Positions 53,718-62,718 are shown, counted from the first letter of the stretch. The stretch is DNA of 64,000 bases from Pseudomonadota bacterium (GCA_023451825.1 JAEXYA010000034.1:62001-126000), one strand, 5' to 3'. Notes: generated by a model not told the origin, from the letters alone. Made by a program: numbers and translations.

Positions 53718-55994
53718 ATGAGTTCGTCGCAGCCGTCCGCCGCCCCAAACTCGGCCTCCCGCAATCGCCTGCTGCTGATGGTCTATACCGCGGCCATTTT
53801 CGTCAGCGCGCTGCTCCTGTTTTCGGTGCAACCGCTGTTTACCAAAATGGTATTGCCGCGGCTCGGCGGCTCGCCTGCCGTGTGGTCGGTGGCGATGGTG
53901 TTCTTCCAGTCGCTGTTGCTCGGCGGCTACGCCTATGCGCATTACCTGATGCAGCTGCGCAGCCGCGTGCTGCCCGTGGTGATCCATCTCGACTTGCTGG
54001 TGGCGGCGCTGCTCACGCTGCCGCTGGCCATCGCGACAGGCTGGGGCGAACCGCCGGAGAGCGGCTATGCGTTCTGGCTGCTCGGCCTGTTCGTCGTCTC
54101 CATCGGCCTGCCATTCTTCGCGCTGGCAGCGAATAATCCGATGCTCCAGGCGTGGTTCGTGCGCACCGGTCATCCCGATGGCCGCGACCCGTATTTCCTT
54201 TACGCCTCGTCAAATATCGGCAGCTTTCTGGCGCTGCTGTCCTATCCGGTGCTGCTGGAGCCGATGTTTTCGCTGCATACGCAGAACCTGATCTGGACCT
54301 CCGGCTATGGTCTCCTGATCGTGCTCATCGCCGGCTGCGGTTTCCTGCTGATGCGCTCGCCCGCGACTGCCATTGCGTCGCCTGAGGCCGACAATGCCGC
54401 GGCACCCGCACCAAGCTGGCTGCAACGGCTGCGCTGGATCTTCCTGGCGGCCGTGCCGTCAGGCCTGCTGATCGCCGTCACCGCGCATATCTCGACGGAT
54501 GTGGCCGCAGCTCCGCTGCTCTGGGTGCTGCCACTGTCGCTGTATCTGCTGACCTGGGTGCTGGTGTTCCAGTCGCGCCCGCTGCTGCCGCATTGGCTTG
54601 TCTTGATGATGATGCCGCTGGCGATCGCCGGCGTCATCGTGCTGCTGGCGGTCGGTGGCGAGCAGAACCTGCTGCTCACGCTCGGTGGCCATCAGCTCGC
54701 ATTCTTCATCATCGCCATGGGCTGCCATGGTGAATTGGCGCAAAGCCGGCCGGCCGCGCGTCATCTCACCGGCTTCTATGTCTCGCTGTCCTTCGGCGGC
54801 ATGGTCGGTGGATTGTTCGCGGGCCTGATCGCGCCCTACACCTTCTCATGGATCGCCGAATATCCGATCCTGGTGGCATTGGCGGTGCTGTGCCTGCCGT
54901 CGCGGGTCGGGCATTTCTCCAGCTGGCGCGGTGTCTATTGGCTGTTGCTGTTCGTCGCTGCCGTCGCGTTGATCGCGCCGAGCTACACGGCCGGCAAGCT
55001 GTTCAACTGGTTCGATGCGCAGCGCGTTTATGTCATTGCCGGCGTCGCCATCGTGGCGATGATCGTGTCCCGCCTGCGCGCCAGTCGGTTTGAATTGCTC
55101 GCGATCGTCGTGCTCGCGCTCGCTTTGATCCGGATCTATCCCGCCGATGACGGTCGCGTCGAAACGGTGCGCAGCTTCTTCGGCGTGCACAAGATTCAGG
55201 TGACCGCGAATGGCCAGTATCACGTGCTGCTGCATGGCACGACCATCCACGGCGCCGAGAAATATCTCAATGACGACGGCACGCCGGTGACGGGGCGGCC
55301 GGAGCCGATCACCTATTATTATAAGGATGGCGGGATGGGGCAGGCGATCTCTGCCCTGCGCACGCGCAAAGGCGCGCCGCTGCGGGTCGCCGTCATCGGT
55401 CTCGGCTCGGGCTCGCTGGTTTGCGCGCAGGGGGCTGGGGAGAGCTGGAAGTTCTTCGAGATCGATCAGACCATGGTCGATACCGCGCGCGACCCGAAAT
55501 ATTTCAGCTACATCTCGAAATGCCAGCCCGACATCAAACCTGTGATCGGCGATGCGCGGTTGACTTTCACCAAGGAAGCGGACGGCGCCTACGACCTCAT
55601 CATCGTCGATGCCTATTCGTCCGATGCGATCCCGATCCATCTGGCGACGCAGGAAGCAATGGCGATCTACAAGGCCAAGCTGGCACCCGATGGCGCCGTG
55701 GTGATGCATGTCTCCAACCGCCATCTTGAACTGGCAAGTGTGGTGACGGGCATTGCGGATGCCAACGGGCTGAAGAGCTGGGTATTCAACGAGGACACCG
55801 GCCGCGACGCCGAATATATCTTCTCGACCAATGTCGTGATGTCTGCGCGCAACGATGCGGATGTCGGCAGCGTCGCGTTGCCGTCGTCGTCATGGACGCT
55901 GACCGCAGCGAAGAAGGATCAGCGCGTCTGGACGGATGATTATTCCAACATCCTCGGCGCCGTCTGGCGCAGGCTGAAGGACGGAGATACCTGA
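53718..55994 (+). CDS. Fused multi-span membrane protein with spermidine synthase-like domain
   Basis: A 758-residue protein. The N-terminal about 470 residues contain many hydrophobic helices (AAIFVSALLLFSVQPLFTKM onward) in an MFS-like or permease-like region. From about 560 a spermidine synthase/methyltransferase fold appears: VAVIGLGSGSLVCA, FFEIDQTMVDTAR, VIGDARLTF and YDLIIVDAYSSDAIPIHL. Such fused proteins are widespread but their reaction is unknown; the aminopropyltransferase-specific residues cannot be confirmed by eye. I start at 53718, with GGAG 7 bp upstream; a longer in-frame start reads through a repeat element. It runs divergently from the PYROXD2-like gene. Confidence 0.85.
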   Translation: MSSSQPSAAPNSASRNRLLLMVYTAAIFVSALLLFSVQPLFTKMVLPRLGGSPAVWSVAMVFFQSLLLGGYAYAHYLMQLRSRVLPVVIHLDLLVAALLTLPLAIATGWGEPPESGYAFWLLGLFVVSIGLPFFALAANNPMLQAWFVRTGHPDGRDPYFLYASSNIGSFLALLSYPVLLEPMFSLHTQNLIWTSGYGLLIVLIAGCGFLLMRSPATAIASPEADNAAAPAPSWLQRLRWIFLAAVPSGLLIAVTAHISTDVAAAPLLWVLPLSLYLLTWVLVFQSRPLLPHWLVLMMMPLAIAGVIVLLAVGGEQNLLLTLGGHQLAFFIIAMGCHGELAQSRPAARHLTGFYVSLSFGGMVGGLFAGLIAPYTFSWIAEYPILVALAVLCLPSRVGHFSSWRGVYWLLLFVAAVALIAPSYTAGKLFNWFDAQRVYVIAGVAIVAMIVSRLRASRFELLAIVVLALALIRIYPADDGRVETVRSFFGVHKIQVTANGQYHVLLHGTTIHGAEKYLNDDGTPVTGRPEPITYYYKDGGMGQAISALRTRKGAPLRVAVIGLGSGSLVCAQGAGESWKFFEIDQTMVDTARDPKYFSYISKCQPDIKPVIGDARLTFTKEADGAYDLIIVDAYSSDAIPIHLATQEAMAIYKAKLAPDGAVVMHVSNRHLELASVVTGIADANGLKSWVFNEDTGRDAEYIFSTNVVMSARNDADVGSVALPSSSWTLTAAKKDQRVWTDDYSNILGAVWRRLKDGDT

Positions 55995-56001
55995 CGCGCG
56001 A

Positions 56002-56090
56002 CCGTAGGGTGGGTTAGCGAAGCGTAACCTACCGGCCGAGTTCATGGTTGAAGCTCCGCGGCGGATGACGCTGCGCTCATCCGCCCTACG
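56002..56090. repeat. Composite GTAGGGTGGG / GCGGATGACG palindrome
   Basis: ACCGTAGGGTGGGTTAGCGAAGCGTAACCTACC joins, through GGCCGAGTTCA, to CCGCGGCGGATGACGCTGCGCTCATCCGCCCTACG. The same joint occurs at 33138. It fills the convergent gap between the fused membrane protein and the L,D-transpeptidase. Confidence 0.8.
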
Positions 56091-56099
56091 ATCCAGCGC

Positions 56100-56879
56100 T
56101 CAATAATCTCCGAAAAAACCACGCTGGCGCGGGGCGTAATAGACCTGCGGCTGGCTGTTATAGTTATAGCCGCGGTTTGCATAATATTGCTGTGTCTCGG
56201 CTTCCGTCATGCGGCGATAGCCGGGAGGGGCCGGGTACTGGCGGCCATCATCGCCGTCGGCCGGATAGATATAGCGATCACCCGAGGGCTGCGCCGCCTG
56301 GCGGATGATGCGGCGGTTGTTCGGCACGGCCTGCGGCGTGATCTCCATCGGATTGCCATAGGCATCGTAGGACGGCTCGGCAGTGACCACCTCACGGCGC
56401 GTGGCCGCGGCATTCTTGGTCGGACGCGGATTGCGGGCGAGCGCCACCTGCGACGAACCGGTGAGATTCACCGTGGTGTTCAGCACGCCATCGGCCTTCA
56501 CCATCGCAAACAGGGTCGCCGCATTCGCGCGCGAGAGACGGACGCAGCCATGCGATGCCGGCGAGCCCAGTCGGCTTACCGAATCCGTACCATGAATCGC
56601 ATGGCCCCGTTTGGTGAAGAAGATCGCATTCGGCATCGGCGCTTCGTCGAATTCCTTGGAGTAGTGATCCTCCTCCATGCGGAAAGTCTGGAAGCTGCCA
56701 TTGGGCGTCTCATAGGAGGGCAGGCCCGAGGATACCGGCCAGCGATATTTCTCGACGCCGTCCTGCACGACGGTCATCGTCTGGCTGTCCTTGTCCACGG
56801 TGATGTTGATCTTGGCTTCGGCAGCGCTGCCGGCGGCGAGAACGGAGAGACCCACCAGGGTCATGACAATCGCACGCAT
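56100..56879 (-). CDS. L,D-transpeptidase (YkuD domain), exported
   Basis: A 259-residue enzyme forming or attaching 3-3 type peptidoglycan links in the periplasm. The signal peptide (MRAIVMTLVGLSVLAAGSAAEA) supports the start at 56879; an in-frame ATG at about 56915 would add a basic arm. The YkuD domain spans about 24-135, with the catalytic motif His96 (HAIHGT), then SHGCVR at 109-114 with Cys112. The C-terminal about 110 residues are Gln/Tyr/Pro-rich and of low complexity (QQYYANRGYNYN), perhaps a wall- or surface-binding tail. Beta-lactam classes other than carbapenems would not block it. Divergent from the small glycine-rich gene. Confidence 0.92.
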   Translation of the reverse strand: MRAIVMTLVGLSVLAAGSAAEAKINITVDKDSQTMTVVQDGVEKYRWPVSSGLPSYETPNGSFQTFRMEEDHYSKEFDEAPMPNAIFFTKRGHAIHGTDSVSRLGSPASHGCVRLSRANAATLFAMVKADGVLNTTVNLTGSSQVALARNPRPTKNAAATRREVVTAEPSYDAYGNPMEITPQAVPNNRRIIRQAAQPSGDRYIYPADGDDGRQYPAPPGYRRMTEAETQQYYANRGYNYNSQPQVYYAPRQRGFFGDY

Positions 56880-57144
56880 GTTACCTTTTCGCCTCCGGGC
56901 CTTGCCCTTGTTCATTCGCTCGCCGTCCCGGTTCCAATATGGCTCCGGGCCCGCTGCGTCGCCAGTGACAGTTTCGTGCATCCTTAACCGGCTGGGGTTC
57001 ACGTCCGGCTCGAACTATTCCAGCGATTGCTGCGGCGCGGGATGCGTAATTCAACATATGGCCGTGGAACCGGTTCCGCCCCTGCGACGTTGCCGTGACA
57101 CAAAGTGATTGCGACAAATCGCGCTGCGCGCGGGGGATATTGAG

Positions 57145-57468
57145 ATGAAGACCATGACTGCTTTCCCGATCCGTTTTTCGCTGAAGACCCGCATGGCATT
57201 GGCCGCCACGGTCCTGGCCCTGGCCGCAGTACCGAACTTCGCCCACGCCCAGGGCGTGTTCCGCGGCATGGAGCAGGGCGCCAATCAGGGCGCGCGTGAC
57301 GGCAACCGTGCGGCTGGCCCGATCGGCGGTCTGGTGGGCGGTGCGGTCGGCGCAGGCGTCGGCGGTGCCGTGGGTGGCGTGAAGGGTGTGCTGGGCATTC
57401 CCGAGGGCCGCCGCACCCAGTGCCGCGGCTATTACAACAAGCACGGCAAGTTCCGCTGCTATCGCTAA
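57145..57468 (+). CDS. Small exported glycine-zipper protein, unknown function
   Basis: A 107-residue protein from the ATG at 57145; another at 57154 is possible. The signal peptide ends AHA-QG near residue 35. The mature part contains a glycine-zipper segment (AAGPIGGLVGGAVGAGVGGAVGGVKG) of the kind seen in outer-membrane or pore-associated small proteins, and a Cys-containing basic end (RRTQCRGYYNKHGKFRCYR). The two Cys could form a disulfide. I do not recognise a named family. A strong terminator follows 20 bp after the stop, so it is a single-gene unit. Confidence 0.75.
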   Translation: MKTMTAFPIRFSLKTRMALAATVLALAAVPNFAHAQGVFRGMEQGANQGARDGNRAAGPIGGLVGGAVGAGVGGAVGGVKGVLGIPEGRRTQCRGYYNKHGKFRCYR

Positions 57469-57488
57469 AGCGGATTGCTTCAAAACAG

Positions 57489-57517
57489 AACGGCCCGGAC
57501 AATGTCCGGGCCGTTTT
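57489..57517 (+). terminator. Rho-independent terminator after the glycine-zipper gene
   Basis: AACGGCCCGGAC (57489-57500) pairs with GTCCGGGCCGTT (57504-57515) around AAT, followed by TTTTC. It also faces the end of the ABC permease gene on the opposite strand (57528). Confidence 0.88.
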
Positions 57518-57527
57518 CGTTTCTCAC

Positions 57528-58289
57528 TTACTTCTTCAGTTTGTAGCCGGTCTTGAAGATCCACCAGACGATGGCCATGCAGACGACGAGGAAAGCGACC
57601 GTCATGCCGACGCTGACTTCGATGCTCACATCCGAGATCTCATAAAAACTCCAGCGGAAGCCGGAGATCAGATAGACGATGGGATTGAGCAGCGTGACGG
57701 TGCGCCAGCCCGAAGGCAGCATGTTCACCGAATAGAAGCTGCCGCCCAGGAAAGTTAGCGGCGTCACGACCAGCAGCGGGATCGCCTGCAGCTTTTCAAA
57801 GCTGTCGGCCCAGATGCCGATGATGAAGCCGAACAGGCTGAAGGTCACCGCCGTCATCACCAGGAAGGCCAGCATCCAGACGGGATGCATGATGTGCAGC
57901 GGCACGAACAGGCCTGCGGTGCCGAGAATGATCAGGCCGAGAATGATCGATTTGGTGGCGGCCGCGCCGACATAGCCGATCACCACTTCCAGCGCCGAGA
58001 CCGGCGCCGACAACAGCTCGTAGATCGTGCCGATGAACTTTGGAAAATAGATGCCGAAGGACGCGTTGGCGATGCTCTGGGTCAGCACCGACAGCATCAC
58101 CAGGCCCGGCACGATGAAGGTGCCGTAGCTGACGCCCTCGACATTGGCGATGCGCGAGCCGATGGCAGCGCCGAACACCACGAAATACAGCGAGGTGGAG
58201 ATCACCGGCGAGACGATGCTCTGCAGCAGCGTGCGCCAGGTGCGCGCCATTTCAAATTTGTAGATGGCGGCGATGGCCCGGTAATTCAT
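57528..58289 (-). CDS. ABC-2 type exporter permease
   Basis: A 253-residue membrane protein with about six helices in the ABC-2 pattern: a helix after the N-terminal NYRAIAAIYKFEM, then SIVSPVISTSLYFVVF, a central conserved segment and NPIVYLISGFRWSFYEISD near the C-terminus. This matches the YadH/NodJ-type permease family exporting lipids, polysaccharides or drugs. It starts 1 bp after the stop of the ATPase gene (58291), so the two are co-expressed and probably form one transporter. Substrate not evident. Confidence 0.92.
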   Translation of the reverse strand: MNYRAIAAIYKFEMARTWRTLLQSIVSPVISTSLYFVVFGAAIGSRIANVEGVSYGTFIVPGLVMLSVLTQSIANASFGIYFPKFIGTIYELLSAPVSALEVVIGYVGAAATKSIILGLIILGTAGLFVPLHIMHPVWMLAFLVMTAVTFSLFGFIIGIWADSFEKLQAIPLLVVTPLTFLGGSFYSVNMLPSGWRTVTLLNPIVYLISGFRWSFYEISDVSIEVSVGMTVAFLVVCMAIVWWIFKTGYKLKK

Positions 58290-58290
58290 G

Positions 58291-59211
58291 TTATTTCCTC
58301 ACCAGGCTGACGAAGATTTCTTCCAGTGAATTCTGCTGCGTGTCGAGATCGGCAAAGCGAATGCCGCTCTCGCGCAGGTCATTCAGCAGGCTGGTAATCC
58401 CCGTGCGCTCGCTCTTGGTGTCGTAGGTGTAGACCAATTCCATGCCGTCGCTGTTCAGCTCGAGATTGTAGGGCGCGAGCGAAGCCGGCACCGCATCGAT
58501 CTTGCTCTGCAGATGCAGCTTCAGGCGCTTCTTGCCGAATTGCTGCATCAGCTTGGCTTTTTCTTCGAGCAGGATGATTTCGCCTTTGTTGATGACACCG
58601 ACCCGGTCGGCCATCTCCTCGGCTTCCTCGATGTAATGGGTGGTCAGCAGCACGGTGACGCCTGCGGCGCGCAGCTCGCGCACGACTTCCCACATGCCCT
58701 TGCGCAGCTCCACATCGACGCCGGCGGTGGGCTCGTCGAGGAACAGCACCTGCGGCTCATGCGACAGCGCCTTGGCGATCATCACGCGCCGCTTCATGCC
58801 GCCCGAGAGCTCCATGATCTTGTTGTCTTTCTTCTCCCACAGCGAGAGGTCCTTGAGGATCTTCTCGATCAGCGCCGGATTTTTCGGCTTGCCGAACAGG
58901 CCACGGCTGAAGGTCACCGTCGCCCATACGGTCTCAAACGAATCCGTATGCAGCTCCTGCGGCACCAGGCCAATCAGCGAGCGCGCCGCGCGATATGACG
59001 ACTGGATGTCATGGCCATCCACCAGCACGGTGCCGGAGGTGGCGTTGACGATGCCGCAGATGATGGAGATCAGCGTCGTCTTGCCGGCGCCATTAGGCCC
59101 GAGCAGCGCAAAGATTTCGCCGCGGTTGATAGCGAGATCGATGCCCTTGAGCGCGGTAAAACCGGAGGCATAGCTCTTGGTGAGGCCGGAAACGGAAATG
59201 ATGGGTGACAT
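58291..59211 (-). CDS. ABC-2 type exporter ATP-binding protein
   Basis: A 306-residue ATPase. Walker A (GPNGAGKTTL, about residue 45), Q-loop, signature LSGGMKRRVMIAKAL, Walker B (VLFLDEPTAGVD) and the H-loop (TTHYIEEAEEM) are present, with the extra C-terminal domain of the YadG/NodI type. I start at 59211 (MSPIISV); a frame extending to 59367 would add 52 residues, the first of them translated from the GAAGCAATCCAG repeat. It sits immediately upstream of its permease partner. Confidence 0.93.
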   Translation of the reverse strand: MSPIISVSGLTKSYASGFTALKGIDLAINRGEIFALLGPNGAGKTTLISIICGIVNATSGTVLVDGHDIQSSYRAARSLIGLVPQELHTDSFETVWATVTFSRGLFGKPKNPALIEKILKDLSLWEKKDNKIMELSGGMKRRVMIAKALSHEPQVLFLDEPTAGVDVELRKGMWEVVRELRAAGVTVLLTTHYIEEAEEMADRVGVINKGEIILLEEKAKLMQQFGKKRLKLHLQSKIDAVPASLAPYNLELNSDGMELVYTYDTKSERTGITSLLNDLRESGIRFADLDTQQNSLEEIFVSLVRK

Positions 59212-59325
59212 GCGGGCAATCAGCGCGGAGGCAATGGGAACTGTGCGGCGGGATGACACAGATAGGAACCCCATGCTGCCCAGGCAATGGCTGCTGGAAT
59301 TTTTATCTTGGGGGCAGTTCGCAGC

Positions 59326-59414
59326 CGTCATTGCGAGGAGCGCAGCGACGAAGCAATCCAGTGTCACAAGCGAAGAACTGGATTGCTTCGTCGCAAGGGC
59401 TCATCTCAATGACG
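59326..59414. repeat. CGTCATTGCGAGGAGC...GAAGCAATCCAG repeat, copy 3
   Basis: Left arm CGTCATTGCGAGGAGCGCAGCG...GAAGCAATCCAG, right arm CTGGATTGCTTCGTCGC...CTCAATGACG. It lies between the ABC ATPase start and the hicB stop. Confidence 0.8.
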
Positions 59415-59421
59415 AAAACCG

Positions 59422-59712
59422 CTATTCGACGGCGTGAGAGTGCGGGCGCAATTCGACGAGAGCCACCATATGGGCGTCGAGATCGTCGGCGACCTCAGGA
59501 TCGGCCTTTAACTCGGTAAAGGTGCGCGGTGGAGGAAGACGGTGCCCTTCCGAGGCGACACCCTCGGCATAAAGCTGTAAGGCTTCAGGAGCGTTGCGCA
59601 GGGCCTCGTCGATGTCATCACCTGCCGATGTGCAGCCCGGAAGGTCTGGAAACCAGACGCCGACGGCCAGGTCCGGTCCTGCTTCTTCGATGATGGCGAC
59701 ATAGTGGGCCAT
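59422..59712 (-). CDS. HicB-family antitoxin (second HicB)
   Basis: A 96-residue HicB-like protein from the ATG at 59712; an ATG four codons upstream is possible. It has the RNase H-like HicB fold: an N-terminal AHYVAIIEEAG, WFPDLPGCTSAGDDIDEAL, and a conserved PPPRTFTELKADPEVADD. There is no obvious C-terminal helix-turn-helix, so DNA binding would need another partner. It is 8 bp downstream of hicA and therefore its likely direct antitoxin. It is similar in architecture to the HicB at 59969 (FPDLPG, PRT..EL.ADP shared), so the two probably arose by duplication. Confidence 0.85.
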   Translation of the reverse strand: MAHYVAIIEEAGPDLAVGVWFPDLPGCTSAGDDIDEALRNAPEALQLYAEGVASEGHRLPPPRTFTELKADPEVADDLDAHMVALVELRPHSHAVE

Positions 59713-59720
59713 AGCGAACC

Positions 59721-59915
59721 TCAATCAGGCGCCCAGCCTGCTCCCCTATAAATGGCACGAACGAGGCCTTTGCCCAAGTCCTTCTTGGGGTGCGGAATGA
59801 CGATCGTCTGTCCGGTCTGGGGATTTTTGAACACATGATGCGAGCCGGCTACGCGGATCTCGACCCAGCCTTCGCGATCGAGACGTCGAATGATGTCGCG
59901 ACTATTCGTCAGCAT
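59721..59915 (-). CDS. hicA: HicA-family mRNA interferase toxin
   Basis: A 64-residue toxin with a double-stranded RNA-binding-like fold that cleaves mRNA. It shows SRDIIRRLDREGWVEIRV, the catalytic His pair in GSHHVFK, and IPHPKKDLGKGLVRAI. The catalytic His is intact, so the toxin should be active if expressed. It is flanked by two HicB-like genes, 53 bp after one and 8 bp before the other, an arrangement differing from the usual single hicAB pair. I place the ATG at 59915; upstream codons in this frame overlap the first hicB. Confidence 0.88.
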   Translation of the reverse strand: MLTNSRDIIRRLDREGWVEIRVAGSHHVFKNPQTGQTIVIPHPKKDLGKGLVRAIYRGAGWAPD

Positions 59916-59968
59916 CACGGCTCCCCCAGAACGGGAGTAGCCTATCGCAAAAAGTGTAGTTCGACCAG

Positions 59969-60250
59969 CTATCCCGCCGGCTCGTATTCGATCTCCGCAA
60001 TCGTCGCACCATCCGCCGCATCGGCAAAGGCTGGATCGGCGCTCAGCTCGTCGATCGTGCGTGGCTTCGGCAGTGTCGTCGAACCATCGGCATTGACCCA
60101 GTTCTCCGCCACGTCCTCCAGCGTCTCGACGGCCTCGTCGATGGCTTCGTCCAGCGTGTCGCCGGAGGTGGCGAGGCCGGGGAGGTCGGGGAAGGTCACG
60201 CGAAAGCTGCCGTCCTTGTGTTCGCGGATGACGGCGAGATAGACCGGCAT
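59969..60250 (-). CDS. HicB-family antitoxin (first HicB)
   Basis: A 93-residue HicB-like protein starting 2 bp after the stop of the UvrD-like gene, so probably co-transcribed with it. It has the HicB core: VYLAVIREHKDGSFRVTFPDLPGLATSGDTLDEAI, then LPKPRTIDELSADPAFAD. No C-terminal DNA-binding domain is evident. It precedes hicA by 53 bp. Whether it neutralises that toxin, a lost toxin, or neither is unknown. Confidence 0.85.
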   Translation of the reverse strand: MPVYLAVIREHKDGSFRVTFPDLPGLATSGDTLDEAIDEAVETLEDVAENWVNADGSTTLPKPRTIDELSADPAFADAADGATIAEIEYEPAG

Positions 60251-60252
60251 GA

Positions 60253-62718
60253 TCAGGCGCGCTCCACGAAACTATCGACGACTTTCTTCTCGCCGGCCTT
60301 GTCGAATTCAATGGTCAGCTTGTTGCCATCGACCTTGGTGACATGGCCGTAGCCGAATTTCTGATGGAAGACGCGATCATCCAGCGAGAAGTCGGACTCG
60401 GTGCCGGTGGATTTCGCCACCAGCTCGCCTTCGATCACCATCGGTTTCTTGCGCGAAGCGTTGCCGCCGCCACCAAATGACGAGAATGGCGACTGGCTCT
60501 CGTTAAAGCCTCCGCCGCCACTGCCACCGCGGCCGCGCTGCTGCTGCGCGCGCTGCCAGCCCGGCGTCGAATAGGTCGAGCCAAACGCTTCGAGATTGTC
60601 GAAGCGCGACGAGCCATAGCCGCCGGCACCGCCCCATCCGCTGCCGCCCTTGGATTCCGTGATCTCCACATTCGCTGCCGGCAGTTCATCGAGGAAGCGC
60701 GACGGGATGGTCGTATTCCAGGTGCCGTGAATGCGGCGATTGGTGGCGAAGTAGAGCTTCGCGCGCTTGCGGGCGCGGGTGATGCCCACATGGGCGAGGC
60801 GGCGCTCCTCTTCCAGTCCCGCGCGGCCCTGCTCATCGAGTGCGCGCTGATGCGGAAACAGGCCTTCTTCCCAGCCGGGCAAAAAGACGTTGTCGAACTC
60901 CAGCCCCTTGGCTGAATGCAGCGTCATCACGGACACGGCGTCTTCATCGGCCGCGCCTTCGCGGTCCATCACCAGCGAAATGTGTTCGAGGAAACCCTGC
61001 AGGTTCTCGAACTCTTCCATGGAGCGCACCAGCTCCTTGAGGTTTTCGAGGCGCCCTGCGGCATCGGCGGAACGGTCCTTCTGCCACATCTCGGTATAGC
61101 CGCTCTCGTCGAGCACGATTTCGGCGAGGCGCGTATGCGGCTCCACTTCCATCTGCTTGCGCCAGCGCTCGAAACTCAGCATCAGGTCGCGCAGCGAGCC
61201 GCGCGCCTTCGGCTTCATCTCGTCGGTCTCCACCACCTGCCGCGCCGCTTCGGAGAGCGGGATGCGACGGCGGCGCGCGTGGTCGTGCAGCATCTGCACG
61301 GTGGCATCGCCGAGGCCGCGCTTCGGCACATTGACGATGCGCTCGAAAGCGAGATCGTCGGCCGGCGAATTGATCACGCGCAGATAGGCCAGCGCATCAC
61401 GGATTTCCGCGCGCTCATAAAACCGAGGACCGCCGATGACGCGATAGGGCAGGCCGAGGGTGACAAAGCGGTCTTCGAATTCGCGCATCTGGAACGAGGC
61501 GCGCACGAGAATGGCGATATCGTTGAGCTTGTGGCCCTCGCGCTGCAGCTGTTCGATCTCCTCGCCGACGCCGCGGGCTTCCTCCTCGGAATCCCACGCG
61601 CCGGTGACGGTGACCTTCTCGCCATCCTCGTCCTCGGTGCGCAGCGTCTTGCCGAGCCGGCCTTCGTTATGCGCGATCAGATGCGAGGCGGCGGCGAGGA
61701 TATGGCCGGTGGAGCGATAGTTGCGCTCCAGCCGAATCACCTTGGCGCCAGGAAAATCGTGTTCGAAGCGCAGGATGTTGTCCACCTCCGCACCACGCCA
61801 GCCATAAATCGACTGGTCGTCATCGCCGACGCAGCAGATGTTTCGCGTGGCGGCGGTCTGCGTGGCGATCGCATTGTCTTCACCGGGTGCAGGCGCGCGC
61901 GCCGCGCCCTGCGAGAGCAAGCGCAGCCACAGATACTGCGCGACATTCGTGTCCTGATACTCGTCCACCAGGATGAACTTGAACCGCGCCTGATAGCTCC
62001 GCAGCACATCGGGATGTTCGCGGAACAGGCGGATGCATTCCAGCAGGAGATCGCCGAAGTCCGCCGCGTTCAGCGTCTTCAGCCGCTCCTGATAGTCCTT
62101 GTAGAGCTTGCCGCCCTTGCCATTGCCGAACACCGCGGCTTCGCCCGCCGGCACCTGCGCCGGCGTCAGGCCGCGATTCTTCCAGCCGTCGATCAGCCCG
62201 GCCAGCATGCGCGCGGGCCAGCGCTTGTCGTCGATATTCTCGGCAGAGAGCAATTGCTTCAGCAGCCGGATCTGATCGTCGGTGTCGAGCACGGTAAAGT
62301 TCGACTTGAGCTGCACCAGCTCCGCATGGTGGCGCAGGATGCGGCCGCCGATGGAGTGGAAAGTGCCGAGCCACGGCATGCCTTCCACGGCCTGGCCGAG
62401 CATGATGCCGAGACGATGCTTCATCTCGCGTGCGGCCTTGTTGGTGAAGGTCACCGACAGGATCTCGCTGGGCCGTGCGCGGCCGGTGGAGAGGATATGC
62501 GCGATGCGCGAGGTCAGCACCTTGGTCTTGCCGGTGCCGGCGCCCGCCAGCACCAGCACGGGGCCATCGAGGGTCTCGACGGCGTCGCGCTGCTCGGGAT
62601 TGAGATTGTCGAGATAGGGCGCAGGCGCTGCGGCCGCGCGGGCGCGCGCAGCAATGCCGCCCGCCACGGGCTGATAGGCGGGGAGGTCGTTGGCGGGCAT
62701 TTTGCGTGCTTCGGTCAT
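60253..62718 (-). CDS. UvrD/PcrA-type ATP-dependent DNA helicase
   Basis: An 821-residue SF1A helicase (3' to 5') for repair and recombination. Motifs in order: Q motif/Walker A (LNPEQRDAV, AGAGTGKTKVLTSR), motif Ia (TFTNKAAREMKHR), II (ILVDEYQDTN), III (DDDQSIYGWRGA), IV (LERNYRST), V (VMTLHSAKGLEFDNVFLPG) and VI (RRLAHVGITRARK). The C-terminal about 150 residues are Gly/Ser-rich and then form a Tudor-like end (VFHQKFGYGHVTKVDGNKLTIEF). The start at 62718 is preferred; ATGs at 62700 and 62760 are alternatives. Upstream of, and probably co-transcribed with, the hicB-hicA-hicB genes. Confidence 0.93.
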   Translation of the reverse strand: MTEARKMPANDLPAYQPVAGGIAARARAAAAPAPYLDNLNPEQRDAVETLDGPVLVLAGAGTGKTKVLTSRIAHILSTGRARPSEILSVTFTNKAAREMKHRLGIMLGQAVEGMPWLGTFHSIGGRILRHHAELVQLKSNFTVLDTDDQIRLLKQLLSAENIDDKRWPARMLAGLIDGWKNRGLTPAQVPAGEAAVFGNGKGGKLYKDYQERLKTLNAADFGDLLLECIRLFREHPDVLRSYQARFKFILVDEYQDTNVAQYLWLRLLSQGAARAPAPGEDNAIATQTAATRNICCVGDDDQSIYGWRGAEVDNILRFEHDFPGAKVIRLERNYRSTGHILAAASHLIAHNEGRLGKTLRTEDEDGEKVTVTGAWDSEEEARGVGEEIEQLQREGHKLNDIAILVRASFQMREFEDRFVTLGLPYRVIGGPRFYERAEIRDALAYLRVINSPADDLAFERIVNVPKRGLGDATVQMLHDHARRRRIPLSEAARQVVETDEMKPKARGSLRDLMLSFERWRKQMEVEPHTRLAEIVLDESGYTEMWQKDRSADAAGRLENLKELVRSMEEFENLQGFLEHISLVMDREGAADEDAVSVMTLHSAKGLEFDNVFLPGWEEGLFPHQRALDEQGRAGLEEERRLAHVGITRARKRAKLYFATNRRIHGTWNTTIPSRFLDELPAANVEITESKGGSGWGGAGGYGSSRFDNLEAFGSTYSTPGWQRAQQQRGRGGSGGGGFNESQSPFSSFGGGGNASRKKPMVIEGELVAKSTGTESDFSLDDRVFHQKFGYGHVTKVDGNKLTIEFDKAGEKKVVDSFVERA

